Shown: positions 1 through 9,399, numbered from the stretch's first letter. The stretch: 64,000 bases of DNA from an uncultured SAR86 cluster bacterium (GCA_905181645.1 CAJIYN010000001.1:248001-312000), one strand, 5' to 3'. Notes: generated from the sequence alone by a model not told the origin. Made by a program: numbers and translations.

Positions 1-744
1 TGTTGTTAAGGTAATAAATCTATCCTTGTCAAAGTTTTTTAGAATATTAAAAAGGCTTGGTTTTAAAGAAAAAGGCATCGCTCCTAAATTAATCAAATCT
101 GATGGAGTAGAGTTAGCTAGAAAATCTTTAATATCTTTTTTTAGTATCTCATTATCCTCATTAAGAGCTTTGCCGTGTGTAGTAAATAAAAATATATTAT
201 GCTCCATAAGCTCATCTTTGCGTTTATATAGAGCGCTTGATGGGCCCATATTGGAAATATGAAATACTTTCTCTTTATTAACTAATTTCCTTAGATCATT
301 CATTTTTTCAACATATCCCTTACTGGGATCAGAAAAGGCATTTGACCTTAGATCAAAAAGATTAAGACTTTTAAAGTCTATATTTTTTGAAAGTGCGGTG
401 GTGTTAAATAAGAGCGTAGTTTTTGAAGAAACTTTCTTTATGTTGTTAGTTTTTGTTTCGCCTATTGAAGCAAAAGCTCCAGGAGATGTTGCAAAAGTTC
501 CAGCATCCTTTATGCCAGGGCCGTAAGCAACCATTAAACTTTTGACACCTAAATCAGTTCTTAATCTTGTAAGTCTATCTTTAGTCTCTCCGATACCACC
601 ATCTGAATTGATTCTATTTTCTATAAGTTTAGATGTTTTTTTGCCTAAAGCTTGAGCCTGCTGGCCAGATTTGCTGGAAGCGGACCATAATAAAAACTTG
701 ATGGGATGATTTATTAAAAGTTTACTTTCGAGGCGGAAGAGCAT
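1..744 (-). CDS. Unrecognised protein, 3' end beyond the window
   Basis: An open frame of 248 codons runs off the left edge. It starts at an ATG at 744, inside the last codons of the DUF1330 gene (23-base overlap), and reads MLFRLESKLLINHPIK. It has no signal peptide or obvious membrane segment. It is Lys/Asn/Ser-rich, and a hydrophobic stretch with FLFTTHGKA near residue 185 faintly recalls the 'THG' core of CHAT-type cysteine peptidases, but I cannot confirm a family. Same strand and overlap suggest co-transcription with the two upstream genes. Function unknown. Confidence 0.55.
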   Translation of the reverse strand, partial: MLFRLESKLLINHPIKFLLWSASSKSGQQAQALGKKTSKLIENRINSDGGIGETKDRLTRLRTDLGVKSLMVAYGPGIKDAGTFATSPGAFASIGETKTNNIKKVSSKTTLLFNTTALSKNIDFKSLNLFDLRSNAFSDPSKGYVEKMNDLRKLVNKEKVFHISNMGPSSALYKRKDELMEHNIFLFTTHGKALNEDNEILKKDIKDFLANSTPSDLINLGAMPFSLKPSLFNILKNFDKDRFITLTT

Positions 745-1039
745 GAACCATCGTTATGGATTTAGTGTCAGCCCCTGCTCTACGATGTTCAGATAAGGCT
801 TGATATTCTGGATCATTAAACCATGCATCTGCCGCAGCTTCTGATGGAAATTGAAAAATAATCATTCGGCCTGATCTGGGTTCTGAACCTTCTAAATGCT
901 TCGGATTGTCATCAAAGGTAATAAAAGAGCCCCCGTGCTTCTTTAAGATTGGAAAGAAACCTTTCTCATATTTTCTATACTCACTCAGATCTTCATGGGT
1001 CTCTAGATTAGCAATCATATAAACTGGTACGTCTGACAT
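722..1039 (-). CDS. DUF1330 family protein
   Basis: A 105-residue protein of the DUF1330 type (ferredoxin-like alpha/beta fold, related to dimeric alpha-beta barrel proteins). Family features visible are PVYMIANLETHEDLSEYRKYEKG at the start, the segment around GGSFITFDD, and RMIIFQFPS followed by AWFNDPEYQ. The ATG at 1039 is preferred over one 9 codons upstream because an AAGGAG ribosome-binding site lies 8 bases before it. It begins 19 bases after the stop of the haloalkane dehalogenase gene, so the two probably form an operon. The biochemical role of the family is not established. Confidence 0.85.
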   Translation of the reverse strand: MSDVPVYMIANLETHEDLSEYRKYEKGFFPILKKHGGSFITFDDNPKHLEGSEPRSGRMIIFQFPSEAAADAWFNDPEYQALSEHRRAGADTKSITMVHALPPRK

Positions 1040-1058
1040 GTGATTTCTCCTTACTTGT

Positions 1059-1940
1059 CTATACAAGTATTTTATACCATTTTGCTATAGCTTGGCCTAT
1101 TTCAATAGGTGAGTCCTCTTGTATAAAGTGAAGCCCCTTAACTGTGACTTCTTGCTGATTTGGCCATGTTCTGCAAAATTCACGCTGCCTTCCAGTCAAA
1201 ATTGAGCCGGGTTCAGCATTAATGAATAATTTGGGCATTTGGCTGTTTGTCATAAAAGCTCCATAGTCATTAACTAAACTTACTATCTCCTCTGGCTCGC
1301 CTTCGATGGGAATCTGACGTGGCCAATTTAACAGAGGCTGGCGGTCATCGCTATTTAAATGTGGAGCACGATAAGCATTCATTTCTTCATCGCTGAGCTT
1401 GCGCATAATTGATGAGGGAAGCACAGCTTCTATAAACATATTACGATTAAGTATTAAGTCTTCGCCCTTATCAGAACGAAAGCCTTTAAAAATTCCAACA
1501 GCATCTTTATGCCAATCATCCCAGGTCATAGGTTTTACAATTGCTTCCATGTAAGCAATGCCTTTGGTTTGCTCTGGATTACGCATAGCCCATAAAAAAC
1601 CAATCCCGCTCCCCCAATCATGAATAACAAGGGTAACTTTTGTATTTGCTCCAATAGTCTCAAGCAAACCATTCACGTAACTGTAAGCAACCTCAAGGGA
1701 ATATCTGTCAGGGCCCTCAGTAACTGATAATTTTTCAGAGTCTCCTTGACCTATAAGATCAGGAACTATGACTCTACCTAAGTCAGTTAGTTCAGGAATA
1801 ATATTGCGCCATAAAAAAGATGAAGTTGGATTCCCATGAAGAAGCACAATTGGATCTCCAGACCCTTCCTCCACATAGGCTATTTGTTTTCCAGCTACAC
1901 TGGCAAACTTCTTTTTATACTGCATAGTTTCACTTATCAT
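1059..1940 (-). CDS. dhaA: Haloalkane dehalogenase (alpha/beta hydrolase)
   Basis: A 293-residue alpha/beta hydrolase expected to hydrolyse carbon-halogen bonds of haloalkanes to alcohol plus halide. Catalytic residues fall at the positions known for the LinB/DhaA group: nucleophile Asp108 in IHDWGS, halide-binding Trp109, Asn37 in HGNPTSS, acid Glu132 in YMEAI, and the base His in GLHFIQEDSP near residue 272. LFINAEPG and FCRTWPNQ are also typical of this subfamily. An AAGGAG site precedes the ATG at 1940. Full length and undamaged, unlike many neighbours. The physiological substrate cannot be read from sequence. Confidence 0.93.
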   Translation of the reverse strand: MISETMQYKKKFASVAGKQIAYVEEGSGDPIVLLHGNPTSSFLWRNIIPELTDLGRVIVPDLIGQGDSEKLSVTEGPDRYSLEVAYSYVNGLLETIGANTKVTLVIHDWGSGIGFLWAMRNPEQTKGIAYMEAIVKPMTWDDWHKDAVGIFKGFRSDKGEDLILNRNMFIEAVLPSSIMRKLSDEEMNAYRAPHLNSDDRQPLLNWPRQIPIEGEPEEIVSLVNDYGAFMTNSQMPKLFINAEPGSILTGRQREFCRTWPNQQEVTVKGLHFIQEDSPIEIGQAIAKWYKILV

Positions 1941-1959
1941 AACGGTACTCCTTAATTAC

Positions 1960-2518
1960 TTATAGATTCCTTATTTTGCTGATTAGACTTTCTTCAAGGA
2001 TGTGCTTAGATAGGCACTCCCTTTGAGGTAGAGCTCCTTCTGCAGGAGTTGCAACCCATATTGAGGCAGGTTTGTTAGAGGAAAATTCCCAAGTTGTTCC
2101 ACTTTCAAGTGAAATAAAAGTATATGAAATATCTAATGAGGCATTAGTAGTGCTCTGATTAGTTTCTTTAAGTTGGATAACTAAATCAGCTCTTAAGGAA
2201 GATTCAAAGATCCTATCAATGTAATCAACATATATTTCATTATTCATCATTCCGCAATCAACATACAAAGAGGCATTCTAAGAATATTGGTGGAAAAATA
2301 TTTTTGTTTTCTTTAGCCTGATTAAGAATCATAAAATCCTGGCTAACTAATGCAGATATATCGGACTGGGTAGATACAAGATCTTGATTAAGAGTAATGG
2401 AGAAATCTTGAAAGGGTTGTTCGACTGGTGCAAAGTATTGATTTTGCTTCAGCTCACCACAAGCTGTTAAAAATAACACTAAGACAATAGTTAGTTTTTT
2501 ATTTAATGCAATTGTCAT
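1960..2518 (-). CDS. Putative lipoprotein, reading frame broken once
   Basis: The N-terminal part (2258-2518) has a lipoprotein signal peptide with the lipobox LTAC at residues 17-20. The C-terminal part (1960-2268) lies in a different frame and overlaps the first by 11 bases. Reading through the shift gives one protein of about 185 residues. No domain is recognised. It follows a second lipoprotein gene by 5 bases, so the pair likely forms an operon of envelope proteins. Two overlapping genes remain possible, but the second piece has no ribosome-binding site of its own that I can see. Confidence 0.6.
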
Positions 2519-2523
2519 TTGGT

Positions 2524-2976
2524 TTAAGCGTTGCCATAAAAAACAACATCATAGCCCTGGTTTTCTAGACATATTTCTATATTTGAATATTCCCTATATT
2601 TGCCAGTTGCTTGAGTGGCCCAAATTGCACCTCCCCCTGCGAGGACAACCATAGAGCCCCCCAATACTGCTAGTGGACCAAAGAACCCACCGCCTGCAGT
2701 TGCTATTACATATAAACCGTTGGCCACAATAGTTGCTCCGACTCCTGTCCCAAGCTTATTAGTCAGATTAGCCTTGTCTTTTGAGGATAATATGCATTTG
2801 GATAAATCTTCATCAAAGCTTAATTGATTTACATTCTCGGCTTTTAATACATAAATAGGGGTGTTGATTATGTGAAAATAATTATCCTGGCTTGGGCTCT
2901 CTATTGCTGTATTTGAAATACACCCGCTTAATACAAGAAATGTCGAGAGGATATAAATCCTTTTAAGTTGTTTCAT
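2524..2976 (-). CDS. Lipoprotein with glycine-rich hydrophobic segment
   Basis: A 150-residue protein starting with a lipoprotein signal (MKQLKRIYILSTFLVLSGC, lipobox LSGC). Residues 75-120 form a Gly/Ala/Val-rich hydrophobic hairpin (GTGVGATIVANG, then AGGGFFGPLAVLGGS) resembling the glycine-zipper segments of small outer-membrane lipoproteins. Two cysteines are present apart from the lipidated one. The start overlaps the end of the DUF952 gene by 14 bases. No family could be named. Confidence 0.7.
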   Translation of the reverse strand: MKQLKRIYILSTFLVLSGCISNTAIESPSQDNYFHIINTPIYVLKAENVNQLSFDEDLSKCILSSKDKANLTNKLGTGVGATIVANGLYVIATAGGGFFGPLAVLGGSMVVLAGGGAIWATQATGKYREYSNIEICLENQGYDVVFYGNA

Positions 2977-3333
2977 AACTTTCTACCCGCAATAAAATAT
3001 CTTCAGGCAATATAAATGCTCCTCTTTCCAGATGCCATATTTGTGTAATCTGGCTGACTTTTAGTTTGCCATACAGGTGAGGAAATGCGCTCTGTCGTCT
3101 ATCTTCTGGTTTTGTAGTTTCATATTTCAGTTATCTCCAAGTCATGCTCTGCCCTAGTAATAGACTGAAGGCCTTGATCAGTAAAATAAAAAGCTAACGT
3201 AGCTGCAAGCTGTTGAGCTGTTGATAGGTGAATAAAACCATCTTTGATATCTAAGTCTGTTTCTATGATGCCGCTTTGATATTATGGTTTTACTGACTAC
3301 AAAAAAACAAATAGTATAAAATACTTTGTTCAT
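2963..3333 (-). CDS. DUF952 family protein, frame broken
   Basis: Three frames together give a DUF952 protein (family usually about 110-120 residues). The N-terminus is MNKVFYTIC from the ATG at 3333. The core SGIIETDLDIKDGFIHLSTA contains the family signature DGFIHLST, and the C-terminal half (LKYETTKPEDRR then AFPHLYGKLKV) carries the second signature FPHLYG. Frame changes lie near 3290 and 3130. The family has no settled function. The 3' end overlaps the downstream lipoprotein start by 14 bases. Because both signatures survive, the breaks look like sequencing indels. Confidence 0.72.
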
Positions 3334-4161
3334 TTTATTTGGTTTATGGTTAATAAGGTGCGAATGTAATATAAAAATGTACAAGATATTATCTTTTATT
3401 CCCTTCTGCACAGGGGTAACATCCACACCTTCACTAATAAGCCTCTGATAAGCATCTTCAATATTCTTAACTTCCCAGGCTAATCCCCATAATTGATCAT
3501 TTGCTGGCTGACCATCCTTGCTTTCAATAACTTCTATGGTAGTTTTATTAAGCCTGAAAAAAAGCATTCTTTTTTTCCAATGCTCTATGGTTTTATCTAA
3601 AGCTAATCTTATTTTAAAAATATCTTTGAAAATTTTAATAAATCCATCTGCATCATTGGTATTAATTACAACATGATCAAGTTTGTTGATAGATGACGAT
3701 TTAAATCTTTCAGGTAATGGGAGCTCTCCTTCGGTATGTTGAATAACAAATGAAAATAATCCTCTTGTAAGTTCTGGAGGTAAAAAAAGGTTCTTCCATT
3801 TTCTTATCTGCTTATTTTTAAAGTTAACCCCCTCTCCATCAGATGGTTCTGTTATGTTGAAGCCTTTTTCATGCAAGGAACTTGTAACTTTATTCATATC
3901 ATCTGTTCCAAGCACCATTCCGATAAGTCCCTCGCCACTTTCTTCAAGGTAATGATTCACAAGAGCTGCCCCAAGACCCTCACCCTTTATGGCAAGGAGT
4001 TCAAAGTAAGTATTTTTAAAATTGAACATTGAGTTTATTGTGCCTAATTCTTTGTGCTCGCCTCGCCATACAGGAGGCATACCAAATACTTTTGTGTAGT
4101 CCTTCTCGGCTTCATCTAGATCTTTTACAGCAATGATTAAATGATCTAATGAACTAATCAT
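3334..4161 (-). CDS. VOC (glyoxalase-like) superfamily protein
   Basis: Two vicinal-oxygen-chelate modules are visible: residues 4-130 (SLDHLIIAVKDLDEAEKDY onward) and about 160-275 (NKLDHVVINTNDADGFIKIF onward). The arrangement resembles glyoxalase-like two-module proteins whose substrates vary. His and Glu positions compatible with metal binding occur (LDHLIIAV; FELLAIKG; IEVIESKDG). The end is uncertain: in the main frame the protein runs on into the DUF952 gene, while another frame ends in a TGA overlapping the DUF952 ATG, which I think is the natural end. Substrate unknown. Confidence 0.7.
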
Positions 4162-4176
4162 GTGTCTACTAAATGA

Positions 4177-4948
4177 TTATTCGCTCTCGACATTAAATAA
4201 CTTATTGTAGATTTTCCACTCGCCCTCTTGCTTAATAAAAGAAAGAGTGTCAAAAAAAGTTATTCCTAAATATTTAGCCTGATCATATGGTACCCAATCA
4301 TCCTTGGTGCCATGAATAGTTAAAACCTGTGGCGAGTTTGGACCTACTAAATTAATAGGTGAAAATTTTTCTGATGCTTCTTCAAGGGTTAAACTTTCAG
4401 GCAACCATGTCTTAATGTAATTTGAAAAAGAAAAGAATTTATTCTTCATCAAGAAACTTGTGAGGTTCTAAATTCTACAATTTCCAAGTTTTTCCAAATT
4501 AGTTAGTTTTGAATAAGAATATCTTCGATAAGAATGTTCAAGATTATATTTATTAGAAAATCCTACCAAGCTGGCTTGCAAACTAGTTTTTGCATCATTT
4601 AGCTCCAACTTGTAGTGCCATTTTCTTATCGTCAACAATTTTTTTATAAAGTTTAGATCTTTCATTGTCACTTTAATATATAAAGAACCTGTAACCAATC
4701 ATGTAAACATTTAGTTTTTCATGATCTATAAAATGATTCTGAAACCTCTTAATCCATCTTTCAGAACGTTTATCCCCAAAAAGCCATCCGCCTCCATGAA
4801 TCCATATTAAAACTTTATCTGATGACCCTTCATACAAATCAATTTTTTGCTTTTCATTAATTCCATATGAAATTTCACTTGAGTATAAGGGCTCTTCCGA
4901 GAAAGCTATAAAAGGCAATAATAGTGATAATCTTAAAAAATTTTTCAT
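4177..4948 (-). pseudogene. Secreted esterase/lipase-like gene, broken, joined to an NTF2-like tail
   Basis: The 5' part encodes a signal peptide and the oxyanion-hole motif WIHGGGWLFGDKR of the carboxylesterase/BD-FAE alpha/beta hydrolases. A middle part (4468-4698) is in another frame and is not clearly recognisable. The 3' part (4177-4452) holds LTIHGTKDDWVPYDQAKYL, which matches the acid-residue region of the same fold. Straight after it comes FDTLSFIKQEGEWKIYNKLF, which instead looks like the C-terminal strand of a SnoaL/NTF2-like protein. The expected catalytic His region is therefore missing. It is a degraded or chimeric gene with no assured function. Confidence 0.5.
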
Positions 4949-4987
4949 ACAAGATTTTTATGATAAGGATTAAACTGATTAATATTT

Positions 4988-5095
4988 CTACAACAACATG
5001 TAATAAAGTGGTGTCGTCATTAAGAGATAGACCAATATCTGAGCGCCAATCACTTCAAAAGTAATTGCGCCAAAAAGCATTAAATATGTATACAT
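4988..5095 (-). pseudogene. 5' fragment resembling a small multidrug-resistance (SMR) transporter
   Basis: A 35-codon frame from an ATG at 5095 begins MYTYLMLFGAITFEVIGA, which fits the first membrane helix of SMR/EmrE-type efflux proteins, including the conserved Glu of that helix. Similarity stops after about 18 residues. It sits in the 250-base gap between the esterase remnant and rhlE. The direct repeat TTCTACAACAACA (near 4985 and 5101) brackets it. It is too short to function. Confidence 0.35.
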
Positions 5096-5196
5096 TTAAG
5101 TATTCTACAACAACAATCCTAACTATTTATTGACCGCAGGCATCTAAGTCTATAACCTGCATTCATCTGAACACTCTCACCAACCCTATTTAAAAA

Positions 5197-7087
5197 ATGT
5201 CATTCAAAGAACTCGGTTTATCTGAACCAATATTAAAATCTCTAGAAGAGCTTGATCATTCAAAGCCTTCTGAAATTCAACAACAAGCAATCCCCGTAAT
5301 TCTTGCAGGCAAGAACCTTATGGCTGCTGCCCAAACAGGTACTGGTAAAACAGGAAGCTTTGTTCTCCCAATGTTAGAAATGTTGATCGAAAAAGCAAAG
5401 CCTTATGATAAAAATGTTCATGCCCTAGTTTTGACTCCAACTCGAGAACTTGCAGCTCAGGTCAGAGAGAATGTTCATAAGTATGGAAAGTTCACTAATA
5501 TCAAATCAACAGTTGTTTATGGGGGGGCCAAAATTTTCCCTCAAAAATCTAAGCTTCAATCAGGAGCCTCTATTTTGATTGCTACTCCGGGAAGGATGTT
5601 TGATTTATTGAGTCAGGGAATGATTGATGTCACTCATTTGAAAATGCTGGTCTTGGATGAAGCCGATCATATGTTGGACTTAGGTTTTATTCATGACATC
5701 AAAAAGATTATTGGCATGACTCCCGCCTACAAGACAAAATTTACTCTTTTCAGCAACCTTTTCAAAAACAAATTAAAAAGCTAGCTCACTTTTCAGGAAG
5801 AGGATTTGATAGAAATTAGTGCTCAATCGCCAAACACCACTGTCAACATTAGGAGAGGACGTTGATAAAAATAAAAAAACTGACTTGCTGGCTCACATGA
5901 TTCAAGAAGAGCAATGGGAGCAAGCGTTAGTTTTCTCTAGAACCAAGCACGGCTGTGAAAAAATTGCTGATTATTTAAATGCAGCAGGAATTGAAACAGA
6001 AACTATTCATGGTGATAAAACTCAAGGAGCAAGAACTAAAGCTCTAAGAGAGTTCAAAGGAAAATTTGTACGAGTGCTTGTTGCCACAGATGTTGCTGCT
6101 AGAGGAATTGATATCAGCAATCTTCCTTTTGTTGTTAATTTTGATATGCCTACTTATCCAAATGATTATATCCACAGAATTGGTAGAACAGGTCGAGCAG
6201 GGCAAGAAGGAACTGCTATATCCCTTATGAGCTCAGATGAGCATAAGTTTTTAAGAGGGATTGAAGGGCTATTAAAAATTAAAATTGATCAAACTAGCCA
6301 TGAAGCTTTTAAGCCAAACGACAAGCCTTCGGGTGGAGGTCGTGGCAATCCTAGGTCAAGAGGCCCAAGAGGAGGAAAGCCAAGTTTCTCAAGGAATAGA
6401 CGAAGCTCTGATGATAAATCTGGAAACAGTTTTTCCAAACCAGGTGGAAGTAGCTCAAGACCAAGCAGTGGTGGTGGAAGACCAAATACTAGCGGAGCTG
6501 GAAGACCAAGTTACGGCGGCAAGCCAAATACTAGCGGAGCTGGAAGACCTGGCGGCGGAGCTGGAAGACCGGTGGCAGTGGAGCGGAAGACCTGGTGGCA
6601 ATAGTTCAAGACCGGGCGGCAGTGGAGCCGGAAGACCTGGTGGCAATAGTTCGAGACCTGGTGGCAGTGGAGCTGGAAGACCGGGCGGCAGTGGAGCCGG
6701 AAGACCTGGTGGCAATAGTTCGAGACCTGGTGGCAGTGGAGCTGGAAGACCGGGCGGCAGTGGAGCCGGAAGACCTGGTGGCAATAGTTCGAGACCGGGC
6801 GGCAGTGGAGCTGGAAGACCGGGCGGCATAGCTGAAGACCGGGCGGCAGTGGAGCCGGAAGACCTGGTGGCAATAGTTCAAGACCGGGCGGCAGTGGAGC
6901 CGGAAGACCTGGTGGCAATAGTTCAAGACCGGGCGGCAGTGGAGCTGGAAGACCTGGTGGCAATAGTTCAAGACCGGGCGGCAGTGGAGCTGGAAGACCT
7001 GGTGGCAATAATGCTGAAAAGCCTAGTGGCAATAAAGCAAAAAAACCATACAATAACAAACGAAAAACAAGACTAGAAGGATGGTAA
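5197..7087 (+). CDS. rhlE: DEAD-box ATP-dependent RNA helicase, RhlE type, with repeat-rich tail
   Basis: An ATP-dependent RNA helicase likely acting in RNA remodelling or degradation. The N-terminal RecA domain has the Q motif (FKELGLSEPILKSLEE, PSEIQQQAIP), motif I AQTGTGKT, PTRELAAQ, ATPGR and DEAD (LDEADHMLD). After a frame break at 5750-5820 (the SAT motif is recoverable) the second domain shows RGIDI and HRIGRTGRAG. From residue 380 on, the tail is built of Gly/Arg/Pro/Ser repeats, with further breaks near 6570 and 6825. It ends with a basic stretch ending in LEGW at a TAA (7085-7087). The tail is unusually long and repetitive for the family. Confidence 0.93.
6568..7011 (+). repeat. Tandem repeat encoding the RhlE glycine/arginine/proline tail
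   Basis: Units of about 24 bases encoding GGSGAGRP alternate with 21-base units encoding GGNSSRP, giving a 45-base higher-order period with few base differences between copies. This is coding sequence in the helicase gene; copy-number change and indels are expected here, and the frame shifts twice within the array. Confidence 0.85.
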
Positions 7088-7096
7088 GATAAAATT

Positions 7097-7491
7097 ATGA
7101 AAAAACCAAATATATTTAGACGAACAGTAATGTTTATAGTGGACAGTTGGAGAGTTGTGATGGATGTAAAATACAACCCTTTAAATATATACCAGATCCA
7201 AGTCTACAAACTTACTTTATGTTGGTGTTATTTACTATTTGGAGTATAACTTTTGGAGTGATAGCAATTTTTTGGTTAGGGTTTATTGGATATAATATTC
7301 TTACAAGTATATTAGTTCATGCAGCAGTAGTAATTCCGCTAGCCTTTACTAATGCAATTTTTGTAGATGCCGAGAGAGATGGTGAGAACTGGTTAAAAGA
7401 ATGGCGTGAGGAACAATCAAGATATAAATTAGTTATGAACAGGCTTAAGACTAAGAATTTAGTCTTATGGGACCCAAATAAAGAGGCTTAA
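7097..7491 (+). CDS. Small membrane protein of unknown function
   Basis: Starts at the ATG at 7097 (MKKPNIFRRTVMFIVDSWRVVMDVKYNP), 9 bases after rhlE. One frame change near 7180 leads into the main frame (KYIPDPSLQTYFMLVLFTIW). The joined protein has about 130 residues with two hydrophobic segments (about residues 42-62 and 66-88), followed by a charged tail with ENWLKEWREEQSRYK. Likely inner-membrane with the tail in the cytoplasm. Family not recognised. It may be co-transcribed with rhlE. Confidence 0.6.
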
Positions 7492-7513
7492 ATAGTCTTA
7501 CATAGTCTTTCTG

Positions 7514-7870
7514 TTAGACCTGACATATTTTCTTAATACCCTCTATTGAGATCAGCATGCCTTGATGAATACTATCAGCAAATATTTCGGGTTTAATTTC
7601 CGTTGTCCACTCAAGAGAGCAGGTAGAATTATCATTGGGTACAATTTTCATTGTGGCCAAATGATGCTCTATGGGTGCTGGTGTCTCTATTGCTGAATAC
7701 TGCAAAATCATCTTCTCATTATCTTTTAAAAGTATTTTTTCTGTAATAGTCCCCATGCCCTCCATCTCAAAGAGCCTGCAATCTCCATCAAGTGTTATTT
7801 TGTCTATTGTTGGCACCCAATCGCATCTTCCAACATCAGACAAAATGCTCCAAAGGTATTTAGCAGAACA
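7514..7870 (-). CDS. SRPBCC (START-like/polyketide cyclase) protein, 5' end missing
   Basis: The readable protein begins [25 protein letters not shown], the usual first helix and strand of the SRPBCC ligand-binding fold, and ends with a long C-terminal helix ([19 protein letters not shown]). No ATG is available. The frame hits a TAA just inside the divergent pyrF start, so the first 10 or so residues were lost or replaced where the pyrF piece begins. A TTG at 7843 would remove the conserved start and is unlikely. Ligand unknown. Confidence 0.65.
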   Translation of the reverse strand, partial: CSAKYLWSILSDVGRCDWVPTIDKITLDGDCRLFEMEGMGTITEKILLKDNEKMILQYSAIETPAPIEHHLATMKIVPNDNSTCSLEWTTEIKPEIFADSIHQGMLISIEGIKKICQV

Positions 7871-8112
7871 ATGAATAAAAAAGAATTAATAGATCAAATT
7901 CGAATTAAAAAATCTTTTTTATCCATAGGTCTAGATACCGATATTTCAAAGATTCCTAAATTTTTATTAGAATTTGAAGATCCTGTTTTTGAATTTAATA
8001 AAAGAATTATTGATTCAACTAAAGATCTTTGTGTTGCTTATAAACCAAATATTGCATTTTATGAGGCAATGGGAGCTAAAGGCTGGGAAAGCCTTAAAAA
8101 AACAGTAGATTA
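7871..8112 (+). pseudogene. pyrF: Orotidine 5'-phosphate decarboxylase, 5' fragment
   Basis: About 80 residues, [20 protein letters not shown] then [20 protein letters not shown], match the start of the PyrF group with the LDTD strand and [10 protein letters not shown] segment, as in UMP-synthase-like decarboxylases. After KKTVDY the similarity ends abruptly and the sequence continues as the antisense of a DoxX gene start. The catalytic Asp-Lys-Asp region is absent, so this cannot be a working enzyme for UMP synthesis. Confidence 0.75.
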
Positions 8113-8117
8113 TAATC

Positions 8118-8236
8118 ATATTGTGGGCTTCCATAAGCGCCACATGGGAATCCCAAGATGTAAATTTTCCTATTCCAGGTGCAAGAAAGTACAAAGCTAG
8201 CAAAACTCGACCGATATGCATTAGTATATTTTTCAC
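8118..8236 (-). pseudogene. DoxX family membrane protein, 5' fragment
   Basis: From the ATG at 8236 the frame reads [20 protein letters not shown] and then [20 protein letters not shown], the typical DoxX N-terminus: a membrane helix, the PGIGKF motif and a short loop. Beyond the Met the frame runs into antisense pyrF and stops resembling DoxX. The remaining three helices are missing. A TTCTCC-complement ribosome-binding site lies upstream (8242-8252). Confidence 0.7.
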
Positions 8237-8280
8237 TATTTTCTCCTTATTTGATTCTATTTACTAGTTTTAAATTGCGA

Positions 8281-9364
8281 TTAATTTATAACATTTAATT
8301 TACGAGTAAGCTCAGAAAGAATCTCTGGTCCATCCTTTCTTAGAATTACAACCTCTTCAAGTCTTACTCCAAATCTTCCTTGAAGATAGATTCCAGGCTC
8401 AATCGAGAACACCATTCCTTCATCAAGAATTACTTCAGATGTTGCTGTTATATAAGGGGGTTCATGAATATCAATTCCAAGCCCATGCCCTAAACGATGA
8501 ACAAAGAATTCTCCATAGCCAGCTTCGGTAATGACGTCTCGTGCAGCGGCGTCAACATCTTTTGCCATTACTCCGGGTCTTGCAGCCAACATTGCAGCTT
8601 GCACAGCACGCTCAACAATAGCATGAATCTCGAGGTAGCCTTCTGGCGGCTCTCCTAGAACCGACATACGAGTCATGTCGCTTGGAAATGTTCCCTTTCT
8701 TCCACCTATATCTATCAAGATAGCATCCCCATACTCGATTTTTCTATCGCCAGTATGATGATGCGGAAAGGCACCATTTGGCCCTGAGCCGACAATGCAA
8801 AATTGAGGTTTAGCGCCTTCTGAGATAAAGTGTTTATTTATTGCCTCACCAATTTCAAGCTCTGTCACACCTTCTTTAATGGCAGCAAAACCTGCCTTCA
8901 TTGCACGATCATCAATTAATGCATTTTCTTTAAGGTTGATAAACTCTGTCTGATCTTTACGCATCCTTAAGGCGCCAATTGTTGAGCCGGTAAACTCATG
9001 GGTTGGATTTGGCAGCGCATCTATAAGTATTAAAGCAAAGTGAGAGCGCATTGCTTCATCTATGGCGATATGTTTTGCAGAACTTTCATCTATATATAAA
9101 AGTGCTTCTTTAAGAGCTTGATCTGGACCATTTTCATCACTTCAATATTAATTTTTATATCAGTTTTAAAAGTTACTTTTTTAGTTTTACAGATGGCATA
9201 ACAAATGCCTCTTTTTCTTTTCCTATTAAAAGCATAGATGGCCTCTCATCTAGGGGAGGGCTGAAACCTAATAACCATCTCAAATGTGTTCCTGGCCCAA
9301 GAACAAGAAGGTCGATACTGTTGTCCTTCATTAGAGTGCGTACAGAGGTTATTTTATGTTGCAT
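8281..9364 (-). CDS. M24 family metallopeptidase (Xaa-Pro aminopeptidase-like)
   Basis: Pita-bread metallopeptidase related to Xaa-Pro aminopeptidase/creatinase. The N-terminal creatinase-type domain starts MQHKITSVRTLMKDNSIDLL (9364). The frame changes between 9051 and 9180. The catalytic domain then shows all metal ligands: Asp in LIDIGG, Asp in PSDMTRM, His in GHGLGIDIHEPP, Glu in SIEPGIY and Glu in VRLEEVV. GPNGAFPHHH is also characteristic. About 360 residues, normal for the family. It would release N-terminal residues next to proline in the cytoplasm; exact specificity is unclear. Confidence 0.88.
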
Positions 9365-9399
9365 AAGTATTTCTCTATTTAATTAATTCATTTTACAAA

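Noticed and set aside
6568-7011. CRISPR-like array
   Set aside because: Units are contiguous with no unique spacers and encode the helicase tail in frame.
6455-7176. Long proline/leucine-rich antisense frames
   Set aside because: They are mirror images of the G/C-rich RhlE tail repeat, lack ribosome-binding sites and conserved features.
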